64,000 nucleotides of DNA from Parabacteroides goldsteinii (GCF_015550595.1 NZ_JADNBB010000026.1:1-64000), one strand, 5' to 3'. Positions 36,622-45,603 are shown, numbered from the stretch's first letter. Notes: a model not told the origin generated them from the sequence alone. Translations and numbers: made by a program.

Positions 36622-39600
36622 TTAAAATGTTAAATTCAAACCTACCAAAAATATTCTCGGAGTCGGGAAGTCGTCCCCCCAGTTCGTATAATGTCCGACC
36701 CCGTTACCATTCTCCGGATCGAAGCCGTCAAACGATTTACTATGGATCGTAAAGAGATTCTCTCCGGATACGAACACGCGTGTTCTGAACGATTTTACAG
36801 GAACGGTATAACCCAAAGTCAACGAGCGCAATTTCACGAATGACGTATTGGCAACCATCAGATCCGTCATCTCTTCATACGATTCGGACTGGATCAGTGC
36901 CGGATATTTCCCTTCAGGATCAGCCCCCAATGTCCAGCGGTTATCATACCAGTGACGGCTCATATTACGGTTTGGGAAACGGTTCTGGAACGACATCGGT
37001 GCATGTTGCTTCCTTCCGAAAACACCGGCAAACACAGCATTGAAATCAAATCCTTTCCAGTCGGCAGAAAGGGTAAGGCCGGCACTCACCTTGGGGATAT
37101 AACTACCTAAGATAGTACGGTCGTCACTATCGATCTTGCCATTACCATCCAAATCGACATATTTCAAACGTCCGATCTTGGCATTTCCCTGCCCCATCGC
37201 TTTATATTTATCGGCCTCTTCCCGGGTCGTGATAACACCTCCGGTCTTATAACCATATAATGCATCGACCGGTTCGCCGACACGATTGATCGTCACGCCG
37301 CCGTAACTACCGATGGAGGTAACTTCTTCCGTTACACCTTCACTCAACTTCTTGATTTCATTATGCAGGAAAGAAACGTTTCCGGAGACACTAAACGTAA
37401 AATCCCTTACCTTACCGTTATATCCAACTTCAAGGTCAAAGCCACGGTTCTGAACTTTTGCATAGTTCACGTTCGGTGCAGTCATACCCACAGAGAGCGG
37501 TAATACCATACTACGCAAAATACCGTCCGTACTCTTGATAAAATAATCGGCTGTCATAAACAGTTTACCGTTCAGTAAACCCAGGTCGAGACCGATATTG
37601 GTCATCGTTGTCGTTTCCCATTTCAGTTTCCTGTTAGACAAAGCAGTCTGGCTATATCCGTAATATAAAATCTGGTTATTTCCGCCATTACCCAACATCA
37701 CTTTCTGGCTTTCCACAGCTGCTATGGTCGGATACCATGAACCGATCGACTGGTTTCCTAATTGTCCCCACGATGCTCTTAACTTCAAAGAACTAATCGA
37801 CTTTACCGAGAAGAAATCTTCTTCAGAGATACGCCATGCACCGGAGAAAGATGGGAAAACACCCCAACGTTCGCCCCCTTTGAAACGGGAAGAACCGTCA
37901 GCCCTTAAATTGACAGAGAAAAGATATCTTCCGGCATAATCGTAATTGACACGTCCGAACCAGGAAGCCAACGCCAACTGGCTCTTTCCTCCCTCCAACG
38001 TCCGATCGATAGAATTTGTACCTCCATTGATCACATGCATATTATCTACTTCGGATACAAAATCCTTTACAACACCTTTCAGGTTATCCTTCGAAAACAG
38101 CTGCTGGGAAAAACCACCCATAGCATTGATCGTATGTTTACCAAAGACCTTATCGAAATAGAGCAAATAATCCGTTACCCACATAAACTCCTTCTGGCGG
38201 TTCTCCGAATAGCTATTCTGGTTATTGGTCTGTCCCCCGTCACTGAAAAGAGGCTTAAATGCTTTATCTTCCGAATAAACCATATCGATACCTCCATTAA
38301 AACGGAACTTTAACCAGTCGGTGAACTTATATTCCACGAATAGATTATCCAATACGCGGTAATTATCGTTCGTAGGTGTGTTCCAACCCACTTCGGCGAT
38401 GGCATTCTTGGAACTGGTATAGGCCGGATCGGGCTCTCCGTAGCTGCCATCCGCATCATAAGCCGGGATGATCGGCGCATTGAAAATAACATCGGAGTAA
38501 CGGTTGTCTTTACTGCCTTTCGTGTTGCGGTATGCCAGATGCACATTGTTACCGATTGTCAGGCGACTATTGACCTGTCCTTCTATATTGGCACGTAAAG
38601 ATGCTTTCTGGAAACCGGTATTGATGGCAATACCATCCTGATTCAGATATTCGGCAGAAAGGTAATAACGAGTTTTTTCACCTCCTCCCGATACACTGGT
38701 ATTTATATTATAAGTTGGCGCCGAGCTATAAATATAATCACTCCATTTGGTTCCTTTACCGAATGTCGAAGGATCGATACCATCAAACTTGGTAGTCGGA
38801 TTTCCTCCGTCGATCGCTTGTTTATTGTCACGCATTTCCTGAATGGCTGAAACAAATTCTTCCGCAGTCAGCAAATCCATAATATTGGAAGCTGTTTGCA
38901 TACCCCATGTTGCATTGACGGATACTTTAGCTGCACCGGTAGAACCCTTCTTGGTTGAAATCAAAATAACCCCATTGGCTGCACGTGATCCGTAAATAGC
39001 AGCAGAAGAAGCATCCTTCAAAACGTTTACAGTCTCGATATCACCGGGATTCAAAGTCTCAAAACCGGATGTAACAGGAACCCCGTCAATAATAATAAGC
39101 GGATTACTGTCGCTACCGCTACCGAAAGTCCCGACCCCACGTATCTTGATAGATGTCTCAGCTCCGGGGAAACCGCTGTTGCTCAGGACAGACATCCCCG
39201 ACATCTTTCCCTGTAAAGCTCCTCCGACTGAAATATTCGAATTGGTAGCCAGATTTTCGCCGCTCAGGACAGAAGCAGCTCCCATCAAATCTTTTTTCTT
39301 CATCGTGCCATACCCGACAACTACGACCTCTTCCAGGTTCTGTGCATCGACCTGCAACTTAAGATTATGGACCGTCTTATTACCCACTTTTATTTCCTGC
39401 GGAAGATATCCGATATAAGAAACAAGCAGGATATCATCATTACCGGCCTCAATTGCATACTTTCCGTTCAGGTCTGTGACCGTACCGTTCGTTGTTCCTT
39501 TGATAACAATATTCGCACCAATGACAGGTTCCCCGTTTTCATCAACTATTACCCCGGAAACAGGACGTAATGATTGAGAGGAAAAAGATGCAGGTCCTCC

Positions 39601-39942
39601 CACCGCTTTCTTACTGACAGAAATGGTATTATCCGTTCTGTCGAAATGTAATCCGGCCTGCTTCGTTATTTCTGCCAATACGGTAGAAAGGGAAGCATCC
39701 CGAAAGTTTAAACTTAACGATTGATTCGCTTTAAGGACTGTTTCTCCATAAAAGAATTTTAAGCCTGTCTTTTCGGATATCTCCTTAAAAATCTTTTCTA
39801 CAGGCTGATTCTGTACTTGAATTGTTATTTTCTCTGACTGGTTCGGTTGGGCGGCCAAAGGCTGTAAACACAAAATTGCTAAAAAAACAAAATGTGCGAA
39901 ATAACCGACCCGGCGATACTTCTTATTAGTTAGGAAGTTCAT
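36622..39942 (-). CDS. SusC/RagA TonB-dependent transporter with STN domain (PUL2)
   Basis: A 1106-residue outer-membrane transporter. Order: signal peptide; STN (secretin/TonB N-terminal) domain about 40-110 (KITIQVQNQPVEKIFKEIS); carboxypeptidase D-like domain about 128-198; TonB box EEVVVVGYGT (about 204-213); plug about 215-320 (DASSAAIYGSRAANGVILIS); barrel to the terminal Phe. The STN domain is what couples such transporters to a FecR-type anti-sigma factor, and a FecR/ECF sigma pair lies just upstream, so PUL2 is controlled by trans-envelope signalling. Confidence 0.96.
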   Translation of the reverse strand: MNFLTNKKYRRVGYFAHFVFLAILCLQPLAAQPNQSEKITIQVQNQPVEKIFKEISEKTGLKFFYGETVLKANQSLSLNFRDASLSTVLAEITKQAGLHFDRTDNTISVSKKAVGGPASFSSQSLRPVSGVIVDENGEPVIGANIVIKGTTNGTVTDLNGKYAIEAGNDDILLVSYIGYLPQEIKVGNKTVHNLKLQVDAQNLEEVVVVGYGTMKKKDLMGAASVLSGENLATNSNISVGGALQGKMSGMSVLSNSGFPGAETSIKIRGVGTFGSGSDSNPLIIIDGVPVTSGFETLNPGDIETVNVLKDASSAAIYGSRAANGVILISTKKGSTGAAKVSVNATWGMQTASNIMDLLTAEEFVSAIQEMRDNKQAIDGGNPTTKFDGIDPSTFGKGTKWSDYIYSSAPTYNINTSVSGGGEKTRYYLSAEYLNQDGIAINTGFQKASLRANIEGQVNSRLTIGNNVHLAYRNTKGSKDNRYSDVIFNAPIIPAYDADGSYGEPDPAYTSSKNAIAEVGWNTPTNDNYRVLDNLFVEYKFTDWLKFRFNGGIDMVYSEDKAFKPLFSDGGQTNNQNSYSENRQKEFMWVTDYLLYFDKVFGKHTINAMGGFSQQLFSKDNLKGVVKDFVSEVDNMHVINGGTNSIDRTLEGGKSQLALASWFGRVNYDYAGRYLFSVNLRADGSSRFKGGERWGVFPSFSGAWRISEEDFFSVKSISSLKLRASWGQLGNQSIGSWYPTIAAVESQKVMLGNGGNNQILYYGYSQTALSNRKLKWETTTMTNIGLDLGLLNGKLFMTADYFIKSTDGILRSMVLPLSVGMTAPNVNYAKVQNRGFDLEVGYNGKVRDFTFSVSGNVSFLHNEIKKLSEGVTEEVTSIGSYGGVTINRVGEPVDALYGYKTGGVITTREEADKYKAMGQGNAKIGRLKYVDLDGNGKIDSDDRTILGSYIPKVSAGLTLSADWKGFDFNAVFAGVFGRKQHAPMSFQNRFPNRNMSRHWYDNRWTLGADPEGKYPALIQSESYEEMTDLMVANTSFVKLRSLTLGYTVPVKSFRTRVFVSGENLFTIHSKSFDGFDPENGNGVGHYTNWGDDFPTPRIFLVGLNLTF

Positions 39943-39996
39943 AACTTTGGGAGTTTAATTGTTGTTTTAAATAGAAATATTAAAAACGACTCCGTA

Positions 39997-40035
39997 TAAA
40001 ATAATACCGGGAGTGGACGCTTTGGTATTATTTTA
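39997..40035 (-). terminator. Hairpin between anti-sigma gene and susC
   Basis: A 12-bp perfect inverted repeat (39997-40008 with 40024-40035). A second hairpin, 8 bp, lies at 40047-40054 with 40068-40075. Together they fill the 197-bp gap between fecR and susC and probably separate the regulatory pair from the sigma-dependent susC promoter. They are AT-rich, so terminator strength is uncertain. Confidence 0.5.
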
Positions 40036-40139
40036 CAGGAATTTTGAAAGGAAGGTCTGCTGCAGGTCTTCCTTTTCTTTGGTGTTTTTTCAGGTTGTAT
40101 CTTTCATAACATTTTCGATTAACAGGTTAATAATCAACT

Positions 40140-41120
40140 TTATTTATAGAGTATAATTTTATCGCCCTCCTTGCGGTACTTTATATCCGTAGAATACCGG
40201 ATAGACTTAAGAACCGATTCCAGACTTTTATTATCATGTTCTCCATATATATAATTATCATAAGGAACATTGCCGGAAAACTCAATCTTGCAGTTGTACA
40301 TTCGCTCCAGTTCTTTTGCAACGCTACGGATCGGCGTCTTGTTGAAATACAGACCTCCATCGATCCAGACTGTTGCATGACGTGCACTTTCATTCCGCTT
40401 CTGTATCTCCCCGTTTTTCCTGGAAAAGACAAGCTGCTCATCCGGTAACAAACGCATCATAGCATCCGTCATATCCACCTGCACTTTCCCGGATCGCACA
40501 CTCACCAGGATCTGTTCGTCAGCATCATAGGCTTTTACGTTGAATGAGGTACCCAATACCTTTACACTGGCATCTTTAGTGGAAACAATAAACGGTTTAT
40601 CTTCGTCATGCTCCACTTCGAAAAAGGCCTCCCCATCCATTTCTATCCGACGGAAATCTTGTGTAAACCGTTCCGGATATTTCATAAAAGAGCCGGCATT
40701 CAATACGACTTTCGTTCCATCCGGTAAAATAATCCGTTTATGTTCCCCGTTTTTAACCCGTATTTCCGTATATGCCATATTCTGCAAATCCGTTACCCTC
40801 GAGAACCGATAGACTCCTAATCCCACAGAAACAACAAGAGCCAGCATAGCGGCATATTTTAATAATGAAACGAACGGGAATTTCTTCTCTTCCTTACGGA
40901 TACGGTTTAATAATATACGTGCCTCCATCGTATACCGTTCATGTTGGAGAGATGTTGTTTCCTCCCCCTGTGCCGCCTGCCATACCTGATCCATTTCATC
41001 ATCCACCTGTTTCGTATGCTGTTGCGTACGAAACAGGTGGATGATCCGGTCGGCATCTTTACGGGTATATATTCCGTTTACAAATCGTTTTAAAATAGTA
41101 TTTTGTTTCAATTGCTCCAT
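40140..41120 (-). CDS. FecR-family anti-sigma factor (PUL2)
   Basis: A 326-residue single-pass membrane protein: cytoplasmic N-terminal sigma-binding region (about 1-80), a TM helix (about 83-104), and a periplasmic FecR domain (about 120-325) with the motif EIRVKNGEHKRIILPDGTKVVLNAGS and the C-terminal DUF4974-like part (FNKTPIRSVAKELERMYNCKIEF). It holds the ECF sigma factor until the STN domain of the ligand-bound SusC signals. It is 65 bp downstream of the sigma gene. Confidence 0.93.
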   Translation of the reverse strand: MEQLKQNTILKRFVNGIYTRKDADRIIHLFRTQQHTKQVDDEMDQVWQAAQGEETTSLQHERYTMEARILLNRIRKEEKKFPFVSLLKYAAMLALVVSVGLGVYRFSRVTDLQNMAYTEIRVKNGEHKRIILPDGTKVVLNAGSFMKYPERFTQDFRRIEMDGEAFFEVEHDEDKPFIVSTKDASVKVLGTSFNVKAYDADEQILVSVRSGKVQVDMTDAMMRLLPDEQLVFSRKNGEIQKRNESARHATVWIDGGLYFNKTPIRSVAKELERMYNCKIEFSGNVPYDNYIYGEHDNKSLESVLKSIRYSTDIKYRKEGDKIILYK

Positions 41121-41185
41121 CTCTTTTTACGTGTATATAAATAGTACAGAGATAAGGAGTATAACTGGGATGCCGTTAACTTTTA

Positions 41186-41782
41186 TTATATATTTAAGCA
41201 AAATAGAAGTAACAACAAGTCTGTATATGTCCCTGCATATTTAGCCAGATAAATGCGGATTATCTTCAATGAAGCAGAGATATGTTGCTGAACCGTATAA
41301 ACAGAAATACCTAATTCGTCGGCTATCTCTTTATGCGATTTCATCTCTTTCCTGCTCATGTCGAATATCCTCCGTTGTTGGGTAGTCAGGTTCATTAGGG
41401 CTTTCTCCAACAATCCGTTCAAATCAGCATCCAAAATGGCTTCCTCCGTATCATTCGTGATTTCCACTGCCGCCGATAAGATTTTATTCTTTAGTTGTTG
41501 TTCTTTATCGATGCCGGCAAGCACATTCAATATCCTGTTCTTTACAATAGTATAAATATAGGGTGCAAACGGGTATTCCGGATTCAGAAAACGGCGATTC
41601 TGCCACACAGAGGCAAAAGCATCCTGATAAATATCTTCTGCGAATTCTTTTGACTTCAGAAACGTCATGGCAAAATACATCAGTCTGTTCTTATACAATG
41701 CGTATAATTCACAGAATGCGGTCTCGTCATTATTGAGTAATCCTGCTATTAATTTACGTTCCTGTTCCGAGTTGATATACAT
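41186..41782 (-). CDS. ECF-type RNA polymerase sigma factor (PUL2)
   Basis: A sigma-70-family ECF factor, 198 residues from ATG 41782. Region 2 (about 25-90: YALYKNRLMYFAMTFLKSKEFAEDIYQDAFASVW) and region 4 (about 130-185: QQRRIFDMSRKEMKSHKEIADELGISVYTVQQHISASL). An upstream in-frame TTG at 41833 is rejected because it falls inside a TATATTTG -7 box (41831-41838, minus strand). With FecR and an STN-SusC it forms a trans-envelope system controlling PUL2. Confidence 0.92.
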   Translation of the reverse strand: MYINSEQERKLIAGLLNNDETAFCELYALYKNRLMYFAMTFLKSKEFAEDIYQDAFASVWQNRRFLNPEYPFAPYIYTIVKNRILNVLAGIDKEQQLKNKILSAAVEITNDTEEAILDADLNGLLEKALMNLTTQQRRIFDMSRKEMKSHKEIADELGISVYTVQQHISASLKIIRIYLAKYAGTYTDLLLLLFCLNI

Positions 41783-41830
41783 CCTATTTATAAATATCTC
41801 GTTCTTGCTTACAGATTCCTTTCCAGTCGT

Positions 41831-41838
41831 CAAATATA
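41831..41838 (-). promoter_or_regulatory. -7 promoter box (TATATTTG) of the PUL2 sigma factor
   Basis: Matches TAnnTTTG on the minus strand; expected leader about 40 nt to ATG 41782. It lies back-to-back with the topB promoter in a ~180-bp divergent region. Confidence 0.55.
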
Positions 41839-41925
41839 AAAAGATTCCATTATATCCCCTATTACATTTGAAAGAAGTATTTGTTTCGGATGTAACTTTC
41901 TCATGGTAATATCAGCAGGAAACCG

Positions 41926-41933
41926 TACATTTG
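41926..41933 (+). promoter_or_regulatory. -7 promoter box (TACATTTG) of topB
   Basis: Matches TAnnTTTG. It precedes ATG 41965 by about 30 nt and overlaps the in-frame GTG upstream start, which is therefore unlikely. Confidence 0.6.
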
Positions 41934-41964
41934 TGTGATTTTTTACGAAAGGATTAGATTGCAG

Positions 41965-44028
41965 ATGAAAGTATGTATTGCTGAAAAACCGAGTGTGGCA
42001 CGCGAGATCGCCGAAGTACTGGGGGCTACAAAAAGAATGAACGGGTATATTGAAGGAAACGGATATCAGGTTACCTGGACATTCGGACATCTGTGTACAC
42101 TGAAGGAACCGCATGATTATGCCGATGAATGGAAACGGTGGAGCCTGAGTGCTCTTCCGATGATCCCGCCCCGTTTCGGTATCAAACTGATCAGTAACCC
42201 TACTTATGAGCAGCAGTTCAAAGTGATCGAAACCCTCATGCAGAATGCCGAAATGGTGATTAACTGCGGTGATGCCGGCCAGGAAGGGGAATTGATACAA
42301 CGCTGGGTGATGCAAAAAGCCGGCTGTACCTGCCCGGTATATCGGCTGTGGATCTCTTCTCTGACAGAAGAAGCCATCCGCGAAGGGTTCCAACACCTGA
42401 AAGAACAGACAGAATTCAAGACATTATACGAAGCAGGATTGTCACGGGCTATCGGTGACTGGCTATTGGGAATGAATGCGACCCGGCTCTATACAATACG
42501 GTACGGACAAAACCGTCAGGTATTATCCATCGGACGGGTACAGACACCGACACTGGCCCTGATTGTAAACCGCCAGGCAGAAATCGACAATTTCAAACCC
42601 GAACCTTATTGGGAATTGAAAACAATCTACCGGAATACGACCTTCTCCGCTACGAAAGGTAAATTCACCAAGAAAGAGGAAGGAGAAGCTTTTCTCGAAG
42701 TAGTACAAAAAGAGGACTTCACCGTCACTGACATTTCTGAAAAGAAGGGGAAGGAATATGCTCCAAGGCTTTTTGACCTGACTTCATTGCAGGTGGAATG
42801 TAATAAAAAGTTTGCTTTCACCGCCGACGATACATTGAAATTGATCCAGTCGCTCTATGAAAAGAAAGTGACGACCTATCCCCGTGTGGACACCACTTTC
42901 CTGAGTGACGATATTTATCCTAAAGTTCCGAATACCCTAAAGGGTCTGGTCGATTATACCGAGTTGACAGCTCCGGTACTGGCAGCCAAAATTCCTAAAA
43001 GCAAAAGGGTGTTCGACAACTCGAAAGTAACCGATCACCATGCGATCATCCCGACAGGAGTTCCAGCCCGTAACCTGACGGAAAATGAACGGAAAGTATA
43101 CGACCTGGTTGCCCGTCGTTTCATTGCCGCCTTTTATCCGGACTGTGACATCTCCACGACTACCGTACTGGGTAAGGTCGATAAAGTGGATTTCAAAGTA
43201 ACGGGAAAGCAGATACTAAAACCGGGATGGCGTGTCGTATTCGGTGCCGAACAAAAAGATCCGGATGCCGAACCGACTGAAGAAGAAGGTGTATTACCTG
43301 ATTTCGTGAAAGGTGAAAGCGGTCCGCATAAACCTATTTTAAAAGAGACATGGACAACACCTCCCAAACCTTATACCGAGGCGACTTTGCTTCGTGCCAT
43401 GGAAACGGCAGGTAAGCTGGTCGACAACGAAGAACTGCGCGATGCCCTGAAAGAGAATGGTATCGGCCGTCCTTCCACGCGTGCCGCCATTATCGAGACA
43501 CTGTTCAAACGGAACTATATCCGCAAGGAGCGTAAAAACCTGTTCCCTACCGCCACCGGTGTCGAACTGATCGGTACCATACACGAGGAACTGCTTAAAA
43601 GTGCGGAACTGACCGGTCTATGGGAAAAGAAACTGCGTCAGATCGAACGGGGAACGTATGAAGCCCGTACATTCCTGGAAGAGTTGAAACAGATGGTCAA
43701 TCAGGTAGTCATCAACGTACTGTCCGACCAGTCGACCCGTTCAATTACGATTGAAGAGGCCGTCAAGGAACAGCCAAAAGAGGAGAAAAAGGAAAAGAAA
43801 CCTCGTAAGCCACGTGCTAAAAAGGAAAATACTCCGAAAAAGCAGACAGCAATCGAACAATCAGATAAACCTGTTTGTCCGATTTGTAAAAAAGGGAATA
43901 TCCTACGTGGCAAGACGGCCTATGGTTGTTCCGAATACAAAAATGGTTGTACGTTCCGTCTGGATTATGCGACTTATGGAGAAGGGTTATCGGATAAGGA
44001 ATTGGTAAATGTTATAAAAGCATTATAA
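41965..44028 (+). CDS. topB: DNA topoisomerase III
   Basis: A 687-residue type IA topoisomerase. The Toprim domain comes first (KVCIAEKPSVAREIAEVLGA, then GDAGQEGELIQR), followed by the catalytic domain with the active Tyr (about residue 305) in TTYPRVDTTFLSDD, and the motif ENGIGRPSTRAAIIETLFKRNYI. The C-terminal tail has a Lys/Glu-rich linker (about 605-640) and a four-Cys zinc-binding motif (CPICKKGN ... CSEYKNGC). It relaxes and decatenates DNA. The start at 41965 begins exactly with the conserved Toprim strand. It converges with the toxin gene with 8 bp between. Confidence 0.95.
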   Translation: MKVCIAEKPSVAREIAEVLGATKRMNGYIEGNGYQVTWTFGHLCTLKEPHDYADEWKRWSLSALPMIPPRFGIKLISNPTYEQQFKVIETLMQNAEMVINCGDAGQEGELIQRWVMQKAGCTCPVYRLWISSLTEEAIREGFQHLKEQTEFKTLYEAGLSRAIGDWLLGMNATRLYTIRYGQNRQVLSIGRVQTPTLALIVNRQAEIDNFKPEPYWELKTIYRNTTFSATKGKFTKKEEGEAFLEVVQKEDFTVTDISEKKGKEYAPRLFDLTSLQVECNKKFAFTADDTLKLIQSLYEKKVTTYPRVDTTFLSDDIYPKVPNTLKGLVDYTELTAPVLAAKIPKSKRVFDNSKVTDHHAIIPTGVPARNLTENERKVYDLVARRFIAAFYPDCDISTTTVLGKVDKVDFKVTGKQILKPGWRVVFGAEQKDPDAEPTEEEGVLPDFVKGESGPHKPILKETWTTPPKPYTEATLLRAMETAGKLVDNEELRDALKENGIGRPSTRAAIIETLFKRNYIRKERKNLFPTATGVELIGTIHEELLKSAELTGLWEKKLRQIERGTYEARTFLEELKQMVNQVVINVLSDQSTRSITIEEAVKEQPKEEKKEKKPRKPRAKKENTPKKQTAIEQSDKPVCPICKKGNILRGKTAYGCSEYKNGCTFRLDYATYGEGLSDKELVNVIKAL

Positions 44029-44036
44029 TCACTCTA

Positions 44037-44312
44037 TTATTTGTCATTATAATGTTCTGTCGCTTGTACTACTGTTACGATTACCTTATCTTCCTCAACC
44101 GTATAAATTAACCGGTCTTTTTTATTGATACGGCGAAACCAGTAGCCGGACCAGTTTCCCCGCAAAGCTTCAGGCTTGCCTGTTCCGGTGTAAGGATGTT
44201 CATAGAGTTCTTCAATCAAAGAATATATTTTCTTTAAACTCACTTTATCTCCTGCCCGCCTGAATAATTCGATATCATCCTGCGCTTGCTTTGTTGGTAT
44301 AACTTTATACAT
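44037..44312 (-). CDS. yoeB: YoeB-type toxin (mRNA endoribonuclease)
   Basis: 91 residues from ATG 44312. It aligns closely with E. coli YoeB: GTGKPEALRGNWSGYWFRRI and KDRLIYTVEEDKVIVT. The catalytic residues are present: Glu48 (KPE), Arg67 (DRL) and His87 (EHY), the positions of E46, R65 and H83 in YoeB. The toxin cuts mRNA on the ribosome. It begins 2 bp after the antitoxin stop, and the upstream in-frame ATG at 44342 would overlap the antitoxin gene, so 44312 is preferred. Confidence 0.9.
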   Translation of the reverse strand: MYKVIPTKQAQDDIELFRRAGDKVSLKKIYSLIEELYEHPYTGTGKPEALRGNWSGYWFRRINKKDRLIYTVEEDKVIVTVVQATEHYNDK

Positions 44313-44314
44313 AG

Positions 44315-44566
44315 CTATTCCGATAATAATAACTTTTGCCAATCTTCCTTCGTCAATTCCACAACTTCTCCGTTTTCCTTCTGTTGCACAGATTTCCGGA
44401 AATGAGCCAAGTTTGCCGGGTTGGTAAAGAAAGGATCTTCTTTCGGAGTAGTAATACGTTTAATAGAAGCTTTTACTTTCTTTACTAAATCCATATCATC
44501 CAAGGCTAATACAATTCTTGCCAATTCAGCTTTTTCAGCTTCCAGGGCCATAGTTGATTTTGTCAT
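44315..44566 (-). CDS. Antitoxin partner of YoeB-type toxin
   Basis: An 83-residue protein immediately upstream of the toxin. It is not a typical YefM/Phd by eye: the N-terminal half is helical (MALEAEKAELARIVLALDDMDLVKKVKASIKR) and the C-terminal half is acidic and extended (KENGEVVELTKEDWQKLLLSE), as expected for the toxin-wrapping part of a type II antitoxin. Assignment rests mainly on operon position and size. Driven by a TACTTTTG -7 box at 44594-44601 (minus). Confidence 0.75.
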   Translation of the reverse strand: MTKSTMALEAEKAELARIVLALDDMDLVKKVKASIKRITTPKEDPFFTNPANLAHFRKSVQQKENGEVVELTKEDWQKLLLSE

Positions 44567-44593
44567 AGTTATTTCTTTTTATTATGTCCTTTG

Positions 44594-44601
44594 CAAAAGT
44601 A
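44594..44601 (-). promoter_or_regulatory. -7 promoter box (TACTTTTG) of the toxin-antitoxin operon
   Basis: Matches TAnnTTTG on the minus strand, about 28 nt upstream of the antitoxin ATG; back-to-back with the Nudix promoter. Confidence 0.55.
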
Positions 44602-44637
44602 ATAATTAAAATCCATATTCCAACCTCCTTTATTCCT

Positions 44638-44645
44638 TATCTTTG
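44638..44645 (+). promoter_or_regulatory. -7 promoter box (TATCTTTG) of the Nudix gene
   Basis: Matches TAnnTTTG, about 22 nt before ATG 44668. It excludes the in-frame ATG at 44584 and makes the one at 44647 unlikely. Confidence 0.6.
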
Positions 44646-44667
44646 CATGCTCAAAACACAGAAAAAG

Positions 44668-45168
44668 ATGAAAGAAGAATGGTTCCCTCTGGTCAACGAA
44701 GAGGGAGAAACAATAGGTAAGGCGACACGCCGGGAATGCCATAGCGGGAGCAAACAATTACATCCGGTTATCCACCTGCATATTTTTAATGATGCAGGAG
44801 AATTGTACTTACAAAAGCGTTCGATGAATAAAGATATCCAGCCTGGCAAATGGGACACGGCTGTCGGCGGACATATCGATTACGGAGAAACAGTAGAAGA
44901 AGCCCTCCGCCGGGAAGTTCGGGAAGAATTAGGTATAACCGAGTTTGTTCCACAATTCATTACCCGTTATGTCTTCGAATCGGCCATCGAAAAAGAACTG
45001 GTCAATACCTTCCGTACCGTTTACAACGGAGAAATCCAACCGGATACCGAAGAGTTGGATGGCGGACGTTTCTGGCCGATGGAAGAGATAAAAGCCAATC
45101 TGGGGAAAAGCGTGTTTACTCCGAATTTCGAGCAGGAGTTTCAGCGGTTGTTCTTAATAACATATTAA
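44668..45168 (+). CDS. Nudix hydrolase (isopentenyl-diphosphate isomerase-like subgroup)
   Basis: 166 residues. The Nudix box GGHIDYGETVEEALRREV-REELGI is complete and matches Gx5Ex7REUxEExGU. The N-terminal part (EEWFPLVNEEGETIGKATRRECHSG, LHPVIHLHIFNDAGELYLQKRS) resembles the YfcD/IDI-like Nudix branch, which hydrolyses nucleotide-type diphosphates of uncertain identity. A monocistronic gene with its own promoter, followed by a repeat-rich region. Confidence 0.88.
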   Translation: MKEEWFPLVNEEGETIGKATRRECHSGSKQLHPVIHLHIFNDAGELYLQKRSMNKDIQPGKWDTAVGGHIDYGETVEEALRREVREELGITEFVPQFITRYVFESAIEKELVNTFRTVYNGEIQPDTEELDGGRFWPMEEIKANLGKSVFTPNFEQEFQRLFLITY

Positions 45169-45324
45169 AAATAGCATAAGAACCGTTCACCCGACCACAT
45201 TCAACACATTGTAAAACAAGACACATCTGCAATAAACACAGGTGAATGGTTTCAAAAAAAGGTGAATGGTTAATAGCAAACCGTTCACCTTCATATTTTG
45301 ACAGATATGAATGTAGTGTTGTTG

Positions 45325-45352
45325 GTAGGGGCGGTTCGCGAACCGCCCCTAC
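45325..45352. repeat. 28-nt perfect GC-rich palindrome
   Basis: Begins GTAGGGGCGG and reads identically on both strands, with a central TTCGCGAA. It shares its GTAGGGGCGG end with the nearby miniature element, so it is probably a related REP-like repeat. Confidence 0.8.
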
Positions 45353-45386
45353 AGGCGCCGTCACAATGGAACAGGCAGGTTCGACC

Positions 45387-45464
45387 GTAGGGGCGGGGTC
45401 TGCCCGCCCTTCTTCACCGGTTGTTATATTATTGTCGCAAAGGGTGGGCAAACCCCACCCCTAC
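45387..45464. mobile_element. MITE/REP-like element with 23-bp terminal inverted repeats
   Basis: The 23-nt stretch 45387-45409 (starts GTAGGGGCGGGG) is matched at 20 of 23 positions by the complement of 45442-45464, leaving a 32-nt centre. Each arm also folds on itself (GGGCGGG...CCCGCCC). No coding capacity. Such elements spread in trans using a foreign transposase or act as RNA hairpins; neither is shown here. Confidence 0.6.
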
Positions 45465-45603
45465 AAAACCTGTCATTTGGGTTCACCTTTTAGAGAAACC
45501 GTTCACCGACCATTCACCACATTAAAATAAAAGAAACCAGCACTTTAGGAGGCGAAGGTGAAGGGTGAATGGTTTATAGGCGTTTTTATATATATTCTTC
45601 AGA

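Larger units (their letters stand above)
45169..45603. other. Repeat-dense intergenic region
   Basis: 435 bp with no convincing gene. It contains at least six copies of the 11-nt motif GGTGAAYGGTT in both orientations (45181-45191, 45241-45251, 45261-45271, 45279-45289, 45497-45507, 45564-45574), a 28-nt perfect palindrome and a 78-bp miniature element, described separately. GC content jumps sharply in the middle third. Confidence 0.7.

Noticed and set aside
41830-42396. 188-codon minus-strand open frame opposite topB
   Set aside because: It is a shadow of the conserved Toprim region of topB, with no family resemblance.
45246-45530. 94-codon frame across the repeat island
   Set aside because: Its sequence is made of the GC-rich repeats and GGTGAAYGGTT motifs; no coding signature.
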